From the NCBI GenBank assembly GCA_021464245.1, contig JADCRB010000080.1:815860-879859 (forward strand): 64,000 nt of DNA. Reading direction: 5' to 3'. Made by a program: the position numbers and the translations under genes. Below the pieces are notes generated by a model. It ran no database searches. It saw nothing but the letters and a program-made list of their open reading frames with translations, and was not told where the DNA came from. The stretch's first letter is position 1; every line of letters starts with the position of its first letter. This document shows, in pieces, positions 25,029 to 36,591 of the stretch. The DNA is from Carallia brachiata (Eukaryota > Streptophyta > Magnoliopsida > Malpighiales > Rhizophoraceae).

Positions 25029-25361
25029 ATATATTAAAGAACGCACTTTTAATTCATATTATTATGCAATAACAAACTTCCTCCCTTTGTAGATAACAAA
25101 TCAAATTGATAATGTGGTAACTTAGCACTTTTCATAGAAAACACTGAAAAACAGAATCCAGATAAGATAAAGAAAGAAAGAAAGAAAATAAATGGTTGAG
25201 ACACATCATGAACCTTGGATACCATTACCTTAATTATCTGTCCTATATCAAATCCCTGACCCCAAATCAGGACCGTTGATTTTGTTTACCCAGATTTCAC
25301 TCACAGGTCTAAGATGTCCAGGCTATCACACCCAAGATTTTCTTCCCCAATCTTTTAACTG

Positions 25362-25368
25362 TATAAAA
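25362..25368 (+). promoter_or_regulatory. TATA box of the GT31 gene
   Basis: TATAAAA lies about 330 bp upstream of the ATG at 25696. The leader between them is pyrimidine-rich (CTTTCCCTC repeats near 25450). Motif and spacing only; no transcript seen. Confidence 0.5.
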
Positions 25369-25695
25369 CAAACAAACAAAACAAAACCCAAGTAGAAATC
25401 TCCTCTCTGTAAAGCTCTAATTTGGGGAGAGTGTGCAACCTGGCAGCTTTCCCTCACTTTCCTTCATTTTCCCTCACTTTCTCTCTCTGGGGTCTTCAAA
25501 AAGAAGAAAAAAAAAAAGATCAAAACTTTACCACGTGAATGCCATTGTTTTGTGTTTCTAATTAACAACCAGTTAATTCTGCTAAAACCCACCTGGATTT
25601 TCCAAAATCTAAGCATTTTTTAGCATTAAATTTTGTCCTTTTTTTTTTTTTTGGTAGAGATTTCCACAAGAGGGAAAACCCAGAAAGCAGCAACA

Positions 25696-28600
25696 ATGAA
25701 AGTGAACCAGAAAGATTCAGAGAAGACGGTGTGGGATCAGATGAGAAGCCCATCTGCCAACGCCATTTCCGGACCCGGGTCACAGACCCGGAATCTCCCC
25801 AAGCTGATAATGTTTGTAATCCTTTTCGTCTCACTCACCTATGGCTTCTATGCCTTCAAGCTCGTCTCCACTTCACGCGCCTGCAACAAGGAGCCATTCT
25901 CCACTCAGCACCACCTCTCTGTAGGTCCCGGCAACGATTCCCAGCCCTTGATTGTGGATCAAACGGCGGTGGACATACCCAGAAGAGAAGAGCGAGAGAC
26001 GAGCCAACAGAGGAGGACAGAACGGGGATTGAGCATGTCGTTTTCGGCATAGCTGCCTCTGCCAAGCTATGGGAACAAAGAAAAGAATACATCAAGATTT
26101 GGTTCAAGCCAGAGGAAATGAGAGGCATTGTTTGGCTGGACGAACCTGTGAAAACCAAACAAGACGAAGGCTTGCCTCCGATCAAAATCTCCGGCGACAC
26201 TTCCCGGTTTTCTTACACCAATCGGCAGGGCCACCGGTCGGCGATCCGGATCTCCCGAATCGTGTCCGAAACTCTCCGCCTCGGGCTCGATAATGTCCGG
26301 TGGTTCGTCATGGGGGACGAGGACACCGTTTTTATTACCGACAATTTGATAAGAGTGTTGAACAAGTACGACCACAATCAGTTTTATTACATCGGAAGCT
26401 CGTCGGAATCGCATTTGCAGAACATCTATTTTTCTTACAACATGGCCTACGGCGGCGGCGGTTTCGCCATAAGTTACCCTTTGGCCAAGGCCCTCAGCAA
26501 GATGCAAGACAGGTGTATTCAGAGGTATCCTGGTCTGTACGGATCCGATGATAGAATGCAGGCTTGTATGGCCGAACTCGGCGTCCCACTCACTAAGGAA
26601 CTCGGGTTTCACCAGGTTTCTGTCTGTTTTCTTTTGTTTTTTTTTTTGTCTTCTTTTTTTCTTTATTGTCTGAAAAATTGCTTTATCTTTTCTGGGTTCT
26701 TCTTGATTTTCCGGCGGTGAAGCCTAGAAGTAATGCTTATGTTCATAAGTCTTGGTCGGCAGGGCAGTTTCGGGCCAGATGGTGATTGACATAAGATAGA
26801 TAATTGGGTTTAATTAAAATAAAAAGATAGATAATTGACTTAAGATTGGTTTTTATCTTTTCTTTTAATTGTTCTCGCTAAACTCAAACACGTAGTATTA
26901 ATTGTATTATAATTTAGTAAATACATTCCACTATTTTTACATTAATTATTATCATTATTTTTTTACGTGGGAGGCTTTGAAATCCAAAGATGGTCGGTCC
27001 AAGTCCACCAGACTCGTGAATTACACTGATTACTAGTAGCGGCTGTTTAGTGTTTAGCACTTTGAGTTGGTAGGTGTCGGGATGGGACCCACGTGGACCT
27101 AGGTTTTCTCCTCATCATATACCCACGAGCACCTTTTGGTGCGTGTCCTCACGCGCTGTCTGCCAAAGGCCAAAGTGGGAACCTTTATATATCTTGAAAA
27201 TACTTGCAAAAGGGAGCACAATTATTGGCAATTTGGCATTATATATTGTTTATTTATATATATAATTTTTGTTCTTTGCAAATTGCAATTGTTTATTGGT
27301 AGCACTTCTACTCTTTTGGGTTTTCCTTGAAGACATTATTGAGTCCCTGGAATGTAATGAACGGAATGCAGTTTCACGGACAGAATTTGGTATCAAGAAT
27401 GTTCACAATTTTACGAAACCGCGAGTTGAAAACAGAATTTGGTGTCTTCTAATTAAGCACATTGAAGAATTCAAGATTGACAAATAAACTCAATCAAAAG
27501 GCCTTGGATGTAAAGAGTGAATGATGGAACTTTTCACTTACATCAGAGGATGTGTGTGGCAGTTTATGGCACTATCTATGTTTGCTTTTAGGTGTTGTAT
27601 TACATGTGCGAAAGCGCTAATCAGAATGAATTTTTTGATTGGATTCAAGCACCATTTAGAATCAGCAGTAAGTTCCATCAAATTGGAGCTCAAAGGTTTC
27701 CACGAGAACCTTGGCTAATAGCCTCTTGATTCTATTAGACTGCAGTAGTTGCAGTTGAACTGAGATACCTAATGCTTATTGGTTAGTAGTGAGAGCTTGT
27801 TTATAGAATGCTTTTCTGTTCTATGGTATCACTTTGACCTGGCTTTTCTCGCCCACACTCTGTTGAACTTTTTTTTTTTTTTCTCCAACTTTTTGTTTGG
27901 TGGAGCTTCGCAATATACTATTGTTAGAGTAAACCTAGTCATAAAATATAGTTGCTGATTTGAACAGTTTGTGTTGGCAATCAGTATGATGTATATGGCG
28001 ACCTGTTCGGACTCCTTGCTGCGCATCCAGTTACCCCTTTTGTGTCAGTGCATCACCTCGACATTGTCCTCCCTATTTTCCCTAATTTGACACGAGTTCA
28101 ATCGCTTAAGCGGCTGATGGTGACGAAGAGGCTGGACTCCGCAGCTCTGATGCAACAATCAATTTGCTACGATAAACCGAAGGGCTGGACAATATCCGTT
28201 TCATGGGGCTTCGCTGTACAAATTTTCAGAGGAATCTTTTCACCCCGTGAGATAGAAATGCCTTCACGGACTTTCTTAAACTGGTACAGAAGAGAAGATT
28301 ACAAACAATATCCATTCAACACCCGACCAGTTAGCCGACACCCTTGCCAAAAGCCATTTCTATTTTACATGTCAAGGGCAAAATTTGATCCCGTACTGAA
28401 CACAACAGTGAGCGAGTATGCCCAGCATCGTGACCAACGCCCTCCTTGCCGGTGGAAGATGGCAGATCCTGCCGATGTGAGCACAATTTTGGTTTATAAG
28501 AAGCCCGATCCTCATCTTTGGGACAGGGTAAGTATCCCTCTCATTAATCAGATTAAGTTTCATTTACTTTTCTATTTTCTTTCCAAATTATGTTCTATAT

Positions 28601-28774
28601 CGAGCCATTGCTTCATTCTCGTTCAGAATGAGTGATCTGGGTATCTTTGGATTTGTGTGTGCATGTAACCAGTCCCCCAGAAGAAATTGTTGCCGAGTGA
28701 TGAAAACAAAGAAGAATGGCGGGTTCATGATTGATGTGGGTGTATGTAGGGAAGGTGAAGTCAGTGAAGTATAG
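25696..28774 (+). pseudogene. GT31/DUF604 (Fringe-related) glycosyltransferase, exon 1 frameshift
   Basis: Three exons: 25696-26615, 27985-28527 and 28673-28774, all phase 0 and GT-AG. Restored length is 520 aa. The N-terminus has the family KTVWDQ start, then a signal-anchor helix at about 35-56, as in type II Golgi proteins. The catalytic part shows HVVFGIAASAKLW, GIVWLDEP, a DxD-type motif read as D-E-D (26316-26324), YGGGGFAISY and RYPGLYGSDDR. Exon 2 continues with YDVYGDLFGLLAAHPVTP and SVSWGFAVQIFRGI, and exon 3 ends RRNCCRVM then VCREGEVSEV. Exon 1 is 920 bp, 2 over a multiple of three, although its phase-0 boundary demands one. An extra GA in the GAGAGA run at 25994-25999 explains this: removing it joins the two frames without a stop. 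As written the product ends at 26050-26052 (118 aa). Members transfer sugars, probably hexoses, in the Golgi; the substrate is unknown. Either a recent null allele or a consensus error. Confidence 0.9.
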
Positions 28775-29656
28775 CGGTAATTGAAATCGATTGTTGGGCA
28801 CCGAAGCTTCGTCTCTTCTTCTTTCCCTCACAGATTCTTAGTTCTTTAATTTGTTTATCACGCTTACCAATTTTGCAAGTGTAATCCAGGTGTTCTTTGA
28901 CTAAAAACCATTGGACAACATTAAAATTATTGCTGTACAAAGTCATAGTTTAGATGTTTTATACATTTTCCAAAGTGTGTAGCTTTGCTTGTTTTTGAAT
29001 GTTTCCTCAAATTCTTTATCGTCATTGGAAGCACACATCGGCCTTGTCAAACGGCCTCCGCAAATACCCGAGTCTCCATGTTGTAACGTTGGACTTGCTC
29101 GGTTTTGAGCTGTAATTCGTGGGCGGGTAGCAACACTCTTTCGGTGTTGGCTATGTTTACAGTAACAACAACACAGTCTTAGTCTTAAAATTGGTTAGTT
29201 GATTTTAAATTTAATTACGGTCGGCTGATGGTAGACTGAATTATTCATTTTGTAAATCATTATTTTGATCTCAATGAATCTAATATGGAAAACATTATAT
29301 GAGAACGACCTCGTGATAATGGAGCAATTTAGTCATCCTTGTGCTGCAAATGTGCACCAACGGTTTTGACCTCGTAATTAACCCATCTTTTTCCATAAAA
29401 AAGGGCGTCGACAGTCTTCATTACTGGGATTGGCTTTTTTAGTCTGACTCTTCAGCAGCCCCTTGTCCTATATTTTGTTTGTTAATAATTGTGGGTATGG
29501 GTAGATGTGAAACAGTGATAAGAATTTCAAAGGGTCCCGGACTTTTTGGCTGACAATGTCGTTTTTACTTTGTTGAGGACAATTGGATTGACATTGACAT
29601 TTAGCGAGTAGCAGGGGGAGCAAGTAGGCATGGACTAAATCAAAACAACACGTTAC
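28775..29656. other. GT31 3' flank and intergenic, no supported gene
   Basis: The beginning is the probable 3'UTR. The frames at 29468-29704 (minus) and smaller ones have no motif; nothing else is seen. Confidence 0.5.
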
Positions 29657-29659
29657 TAA

Positions 29660-31011
29660 AGGTCTGTTTGGAGACGCTGTCAGTTTTTTGTTTCTATTTT
29701 TCATTTTTTATTTTTTGTTTTTGCTGTTTGTTGAATTTTTGTATTTATTACTGTCAATTTTTATTTTTTTATAAGAATAAAAAAATAGATAGAAAAAGGA
29801 TAGTGAGAGAAATGGTAAAAAAAAGTATAAATATGAAGAGAAAAATGGGAGCGAGAGAAAGAGAGAAGAGAAAGAAAGAGGGTAAAGAGAGAATGAAGAT
29901 AGAGAGAATGGTAGAGAAAAAAGAGAAGAATAGAGAAGAAAAAGAGATGAGTAGAGAAAATGATAGAAAGAGAAAGGGTAGAGAGAGAATGAGTAAAGAA
30001 TAGTAGAGAGAAAAATGAGAGAGAGAGAGGGTAGAGAGAGAATGAGTAGAGAAAATGAAGAGAGGAGAAAAGAGAGAGAGTATAGAAAGAAGAATACAGA
30101 GATGATAAAGAGAGAAAAATGAGAGAGAGAGAGCGTAGAGAGAGAATGAGTAGAGAGAATGGGTAAAACAAGAAAAAGAGAGAGAGTCTAGATAGAGAGA
30201 GAATGAGTAGAGAGAGAAAAAGAGAAAGAGAGAGTAGAGAGATAATAATAGAGTAAGAAAAAGGAGAGAGAATATGGGTAGACAGAGAATGGTAGAGAGA
30301 AAAAAGAGAGAGAGAGAGGGCAGTGAAAGAACGAGTAGAGAGAATGGTAGAGTAAGAAAAAGAAGAAAGAATGGTAGAGAGAGAAAAATGAGAGAGAGAG
30401 AGAGGGAGCACAGAGAGAATAAGTAGAGAGAATGGTTGAGGGAGAAAAAGGGGAGAGAGAGAGTGGGTAGAGGGAGAATTGGTAGAGATAATGGTAGAAA
30501 GAGAAAAAACAGAAAGAGGGTAGAGAAAGAATGAGTAGAGAGAGAAAAGAGAGAGAGAGAGAGAGAGAGAGAGGGTAGAGAGAGAATGGTAGAGATAGAA
30601 AAAGGGGAGAGAGGGTAGAGAGAGAATGATAGAGATAGAAAAAGGGGAGAGACGGTAGAGAGAGAATGGTAGAGATAGAAAAGGAGATAGAGGGTAGAGA
30701 GAGAATGGGTAGAGAGAGAAAGAGTAGTGAGAGAAAAAATAAAGAGGGATAGAGAGAGGATGAGTAAAGAGAGATATGATAAAGATGGTGGATAGAGAGA
30801 GAAAAAATTGTGAGAGAAAGTATAGAAAAAAAATGAAAAACAAAATCGGAAAGCTATTTTTATTATTTTCCCAATCTGTTTTTTTCTTTGAAAAACACCT
30901 CTTAACTTTTCAACAAAAAACAGAAAACAGAATCAATAACAAACATATTTCCTATTTTTTTTGTGAAAAATAAACAGAAAACAAAAAATTTAAACCACTC
31001 CAAACGGCCCC
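29660..31011. mobile_element. MITE-like element filled with a purine-only minisatellite
   Basis: The left end reads (A)GGTCTGTTTGG and the right end CCAAACGGCCC(C), an imperfect terminal inverted repeat of about 12 bp. Both are bordered by TAA (29657-29659 and 31012-31014), as expected for PIF/Harbinger-type insertion (a CTAAA border also fits). The subterminal 80-100 bp at each end are T/A-rich inverted relatives. The interior, about 29780-30835, is A and G almost throughout on the + strand: units such as GAGAGAGAATG(A/G)GTAGAGA repeat with variation dozens of times. The 360-codon minus frame across it is an artefact of a stop-free Ser/Leu/Phe pattern. Confidence 0.65.
29780..30835 (+). repeat. 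GA-rich minisatellite, about 1 kb
   Basis: Degenerate tandem units of roughly 20-40 bases based on GAGAGAGAATGGTAGAGA. Nearly every base is a purine on this strand, with scattered T in TAGAGA or ATGGTAGA. It is the core of the 29660-31011 element. Such tracts can form triplex (H-DNA) structures and expand by slippage. Confidence 0.9.
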
Positions 31012-31014
31012 TAA

Positions 31015-33747
31015 ACAATTAGTTGTAGATAGTCCTTGTCGTTTTTGATCCAGAGGGAGCCTTCCAGACAGATAAATGTTTGAGTTTCATTATATGATTA
31101 TATTTAAATAATAATAAATAATAAATAATTTTATTTAAATATATTTTATAATTTATTAATTTTTATAAAAATTATCTAATATTATAGCCTATATTACTTT
31201 TTAAATACTTTAAAATTACTCTCATGAAAATAAAAAGTTTTTTTTTTCCACAGGTTTTGGAATAAGCTATTTAGAGTATGGTATCTTGTGTGTGATTCTG
31301 AAAAAAAAAAAAAAAAGAAGTTCCCTGTTCTAACATGATTCAGTTTTAAAATTTTAATTTCTTAGCTTCTAGGAGGGCTTTCAACACAGAATTGAGAATA
31401 TTTTGAATCAGATATACATTGATTATTCGACTAATTTCGCGATATGGTTTTAATTTGCATTAATAAATGATAATATAAATTCAGTTGTATGCAAGGCTAA
31501 GATGGAGACAAATTAATTCATTTTGATTATGAAGAAATATGTTTTGTTATTTTTTGACCAAAAATTTTTTTTTTTGTTTTCCACATTTTATGTTCATATA
31601 TTAAGAAAATTCCATGTTATTCTAAGCAAAGAACAACAACAGTTAGAAATATAGAGTTCATGGCGGTGATATAATGGACCAACCTAACAATTTTTCTTTT
31701 AACAAAAAAAAAAAATTACAGGTATGTTAGTCCTCATACCTGTAGGTCAATGTCAGAATTACTTATTGATATCTTCATTCAACTTCTCTTATAAGAGAAC
31801 CCATAATCGAAATACTATTGGGTCTGATAGATCTTTTCTAAATCGATCACAATATTAATATGTTTAAAATTCAACGTTATGATAATAATTGAATCTTATT
31901 TTAATTTAGAAAAGGCATCAGCGAGAGGATTAGAAACTGGGCCAATACTGAAAAAGACATCCTAAATCACTGCCCAACCCTTACTTCTGGAATGAACCAC
32001 AACCAATCTAACAATAAACACAATAGAAGCAAAATAATAATAATAATAATAAAAAATTTTAATATACAAAAAAAATCACAAATTTTACCTAAATTAACAA
32101 ATTAATATTAATTTTAAAAAATAATAATTTACCACTTTTAAATTTTTTTAATAACAAATCTAACATACAATGATTTCATATAAATAAAATCTGTCAGTTT
32201 GATGACAGATTTATAACAATATAACTATTTTAATAACATGATAATTATATACATTAATATCATATCATTAAACAGATAAATTATATTTAAAAAATTTCAC
32301 AACATGTTAAATTTATTAAAAAAAATTAAACATGAATAAATTATTATTTTTTAAAATTAATATTAAATTTATTATTTTAGATAAAATTGATGTTATTTTT
32401 ATATATTAAAAAAAAAAAAAACGTAAATAGAAACGGAAATCCGCGATAACACATGTTAGCCTGTAGACTCGTTGTCATCCACTCTCTCTTTTGTCCCATG
32501 ATCTTGTCCCCCGATTTCCTCACGAAAGTCTATCAACAGTTCAACACCCTTAAATTTAATCTATTTTCTGCAGTTTCTCCGTCTCACGTGAGAAATGCAG
32601 CACGTACTGGCTTTGGATCGTAAGTCACAAACAGAAGCAAATGAGCATTGCACAGAATTAAACCGGGTTAATTCCTATAATAGGTTAGTAATTATTTGAT
32701 TTGGTGAATTTCAGTTAGTAACTTTTAATATGGTTAATGTAAGTTAATATCGTTAAAAAATGTTCAAAACGTTACTTTAATAGAAATATTTGTTGATTGA
32801 TACCGTGGAACTCATACGTAACAATCTCAATCAACATTTTTGTTTACGTGGGCAGTCAAAAAAAAAAAAAATTCTCTCACCTCTCTGTAAACAATAAAAA
32901 AACAAAAAAAAAATGAAAAAAAGATTAAAAAAATTAAAAATCCTCTCTCTCTCACCGTCCACCTCCTCCACAAAAAAACCCAAATTGCAACCACCGCCTG
33001 TGGTGATATCCCTCGTGAATGCATTTGCCATGAGCTTTTATCCATTCCTGAAGGACTGGCAAGTATCAGGTTGATTTCCTCATTTTTATTAACTCAAAAA
33101 GTTGCAAGGAAGTGCCACTTGGTAAATTTAATGTTTCAAATTAGTCCAAGTTTTTTTGTGATCTCTTCTTGTAGTTTATAAACCCATGTTGTCAACAAAT
33201 TAAACGGGTAACGTATTTTTCACTATCAGTATGTTGTGAATTGTGGTTAGTTCTTTCATGTGAGCGTGTAGTTGTCGCTATTCAGATGGATGATGTGTTT
33301 TTCCCTGGATGTATTATTGCCATGTTTTCATTGGCAGGAAATTGTTTTTTTTTATCTTCCCATAATCCCATTTATGGATCGGTGGTGAGTGAAGTTTTGC
33401 TTTAGTTCTTTTACCTTTATATTGCGTCTGATCTGCAATATAGAAGTCTCACTATTCTTTTTGTGCTGCAGCTTGTGAAAATATGTTGTGCAACTGCAGC
33501 AAGAGCTGCACCGGTCTAAAGACTCAAAACAGATAATTGAAAACCTTTACGAAGTTCATATTGCCAGGTCCTGCTAACTGATTTTAAGGCTTTAAACTTT
33601 TGTTTGCAGTTTGACAGCAAAGCATTGCGTAACCTGATCCAACTATTGAGAATATTTTGGGTGGATAAGATTAGTCACATGTTGACGTGAACAAGAATTA
33701 TGCATTGGCTTGCAATTTGTATTTAATGTTTCATTGGCTGAACGCAG
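31015..33747. other. intergenic, no supported gene
   Basis: Mostly A/T-rich (31080-31230 and 32030-32410). A short CDS-like stretch may sit at 33473-33580, after a CTGCAG acceptor-like site (reading VQLQQELHRSKDSKQIIENL), but it was not recognised. The minus frames at 32827-33045 come from Lys/Phe-rich low complexity. Confidence 0.4.
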
Positions 33748-34958
33748 CTTATTTGCAGCATCCATGACCGATTATGCGCTTCTGGCAGTCATGTTCTCGT
33801 GCAACTCCCTTTAGGGAAGATGGGTAGTCCAAAGAGCTTTTCCGCCCGGACAGACTTTCCTGTTAAAGGTACTATTTTTTTTTGTTGGAAAAGAGTATAT
33901 GTCTTGAGGAAAAGTTGCCAGAGGAATTTTTATAATGTAACGAATTAAAATTTTTTTGTAACTATACAAATTCATTGTGCAACAAAAAAAGTAGTATTTT
34001 TTTTCTTTTTTTATTGTACTTATAATCAATACGGTTGTATAATGAATTCAACAGAAATTTTCTCCGACAAATTTGTCCGGACATGTAATGGAGCTCTTTA
34101 TTGTCTCCTCCTTTTTCACTCCTTCGTAGTTAGCTGTCTTAGTGCTCAATGGTTGTTCGTACTGCAATTGTTCTCTGATTGTTTGCTTTTCTGCAGATTT
34201 GTTCCATTAAGCAATAGCTGAGTTATTATATTTACTAGATACAGCATCACTGATATGCACAATGAAAGCCTTACTCTCACGCAATTCAATTAACTAGAAG
34301 ATCTACGGAGAGAACTTGCAGTCTTTTTTGTGTAAATCCCTCCATGAGTAAGTGAATTTCTCCAAGAAGGTCAAAGGATTGTGCGCCCCAAATTTGACTG
34401 AAAACTGACTCATAATAAGTTATGGCAGTGTGAGAGAATGGAGTTGGTTATTGCCATTTCAAAGATGGAATGTGTTGGATGATCACTAGCATTCCTTTTA
34501 ATGACTCCCTTCGCAAAAACAACCACCGAACACAAATAGGAAGGACAAGCACCAGGATCCTATTTTTGACCTTTGTTTTTCCTCCCCTGTCATGAAGGCA
34601 TGTTACCTTTGAACTTAGTGGCTGTTAAAATAATTTCTAATGCTTTCCTTGTAATGAAATTTCATGCGTCTGTTATGGCTTATGTGTAAGCTCATTATGT
34701 GATGTTTCGTTTAAGCTCATTATGTGATGTTGTGTTTAAGCTCATTCTGTGATCTTTCCTTTCAATCCCCTACATGGTGTGAATTTGTTTGTCGTTCAGG
34801 TGTTACATATCTCTGGGATTATCATTCAACCTTTCACAAGGCCTCTAAGCTCAAAAGGTGTCAAAAAGGAGGCTCGGATGAATTTACAAGCGAATGCTGA
34901 CCGACTTCAACTCCTTCCCAGTGATTATAGTTCAGAAGAAATGGTCCAGCTTGTTTAA
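33748..34958 (+). other. exon-like segments, unassigned
   Basis: 33748-33868 is open for 40 codons between a GCAG acceptor and a GTACT donor (SIHDRLCASGSHVLVQLPLG in part). From 34800, after TCGTTCAG, two frames are open: one ends in ARMNLQANADRLQLLPSDYS, then SEEMVQLV and a stop; the other, the one continuous in phase with 33868, stops at about 34900. Splice sites and composition look gene-like, but no family is recognised and no start is clear. It may be the remnant of a gene or part of a transcribed non-coding RNA. Confidence 0.25.
34687..34761 (+). repeat. three tandem 25-bp units
   Basis: TAAGCTCATTATGTGATGTT starts at 34687, 34712 and 34737, followed by short variable ends. The third copy differs by two bases. 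It lies about 40 bp upstream of the exon-like segment at 34800. Confidence 0.8.
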
Positions 34959-34961
34959 CTG

Positions 34962-36591
34962 GTAGCAACTGCAATGGTAAGTAGCAACTAAAGATTTTAG
35001 GGGAAAGGCTTTGTAGACTAGAATAGAGGGAAGGCACAGATTTTGGAGTTTTAACTTGGTTCGTTGTGTTGCTGGCAACTGCTACAAGTGGTGCTGGAGC
35101 AATTCTTTGAGTAGCAGTTTTACCACCAAGTAATTGAACTGCTTGTTTTACGGCTTGCCAATATAATTCTGATTGTACAATTGCCCCGTTTTTGTTCATG
35201 AAAGGAGCTGATTGAAAACCCAAAAGTGGATTTCAACCATTGCAGCTTTTATTTTTCAATAATTTTGATTAGTTATTTTAAGCAGTGGACCTAGTCTTCC
35301 GCCGACCCTCATCCTGACCCAAAAACATCGTTATACAACATTACAGTAGCAGCACAAATCCCTCTCGTGCATTTTGCAGAAATTGTAATGAAATTGTTCT
35401 AGAACCATTCCACTATTCCCTTTCTATTACCAAAAAAGGAGTGGAAGGAAGAATTCAAAGCTTTAGCAGCTTTAGAAGCCAAATATATTTATATTTGGTC
35501 AAGTCGAGTTTTGTCTAAAACAACAAGCATATCTAATAACAACAACGGAAATTTAATGCCAGTGCTTTGTAATAGTAAGCACTACGGTGTAAACAATGTT
35601 CAAGTTAGATTTGTGCCCATCCATAAGTTGCCCAGTTGCTTATGCACTTAGTTGCAGTACTTGCCTACTTGGTGGAGTCGTCTTTTGGAGCAATACACCA
35701 GAAAGGGAAAGCAAACAGGTCTATTTGGCTCTTTGCTATCACCCTTTTTAATGCAAGTGCAAAATTCTTACACACACATGGAGACAGATCAGAAGGGATG
35801 CTCGTTGGGTCCCCAGACCCGAAAAAGAAAAACATGAAAAAAGTGACTCCGGTCCTTCACTGACCTGGATGATGCTCCCTGCTACTCCCTGAGAGGGCAG
35901 TCTGTTTGGAAAATAGCAAATTGGTCTTTGCTGGTCTCTTTGCCCTTAATTTTCCCAGTAAAAGACTAAAAGGTAATCCGTTCTGTACAACAGCACATTT
36001 CTCCTTCATCCTAACTAATTATTTCATTTCGTTATGCAGTCCAAGTTACCTGACATAAGTTCTCCAAACAAATTCGACAGCTCTTGCCACTTTCATATGG
36101 TGTACAACACCACTAATAATTTCAGCTGTCAACAATACTTCCCTCATGGTCCAGGCCATGTCCCTCTCCAAGCATGGATCAAGAAGAGGATGTGACCCAA
36201 GACTCGGAATCCAACTTCGAAACAACACGTAGTTAAAGCCAGGAAGTAAAGGGCAAGCAACATTTGGGAAGCAGTGTATTAGATAAGGAGAAGTGGGGGC
36301 AATTGACAACAATGTCTGTGTATCTATTGATTGATTATCACAGCAACCTGCTTTGTCTACCAGAACCCACAAGACAGCTCAATTGAAAATTAAAATTAGC
36401 TAGCACGATTGGCACTAAAGCAACAATTATCACCACGAATTAACTAACATCACTACATCTCACTTCCATAGAACCACCACTTAACTACTACATAGAGGTA
36501 AAAAGCAGCTAATTACATCATTTCAATTGAAAGTTCAAACAACTAACCACCACTACCTACCACATTACTAAGGAATTAAACTAAAATTGTA
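34962..36591. other. intergenic, no supported gene
   Basis: Several short frames exist, the longest being the minus-strand ones at 34861-35223 and 36046-36372. Neither has a recognisable motif. Sequence composition is closer to coding than in the AT-rich gaps, so an undetected fragmentary gene is possible. Confidence 0.4.

Noticed and set aside
26067..26612. 181-codon minus-strand frame across GT31 exon 1
   Set aside because: Antisense shadow of a GC-rich coding exon; the plus-strand frame carries all the family motifs.
29761..30843. 360-codon minus-strand open frame of Ser, Leu, Phe and Tyr
   Set aside because: It is the complement of the purine-only minisatellite, where stop codons are rare by composition. 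It has no start context, no domain and a repetitive sequence.
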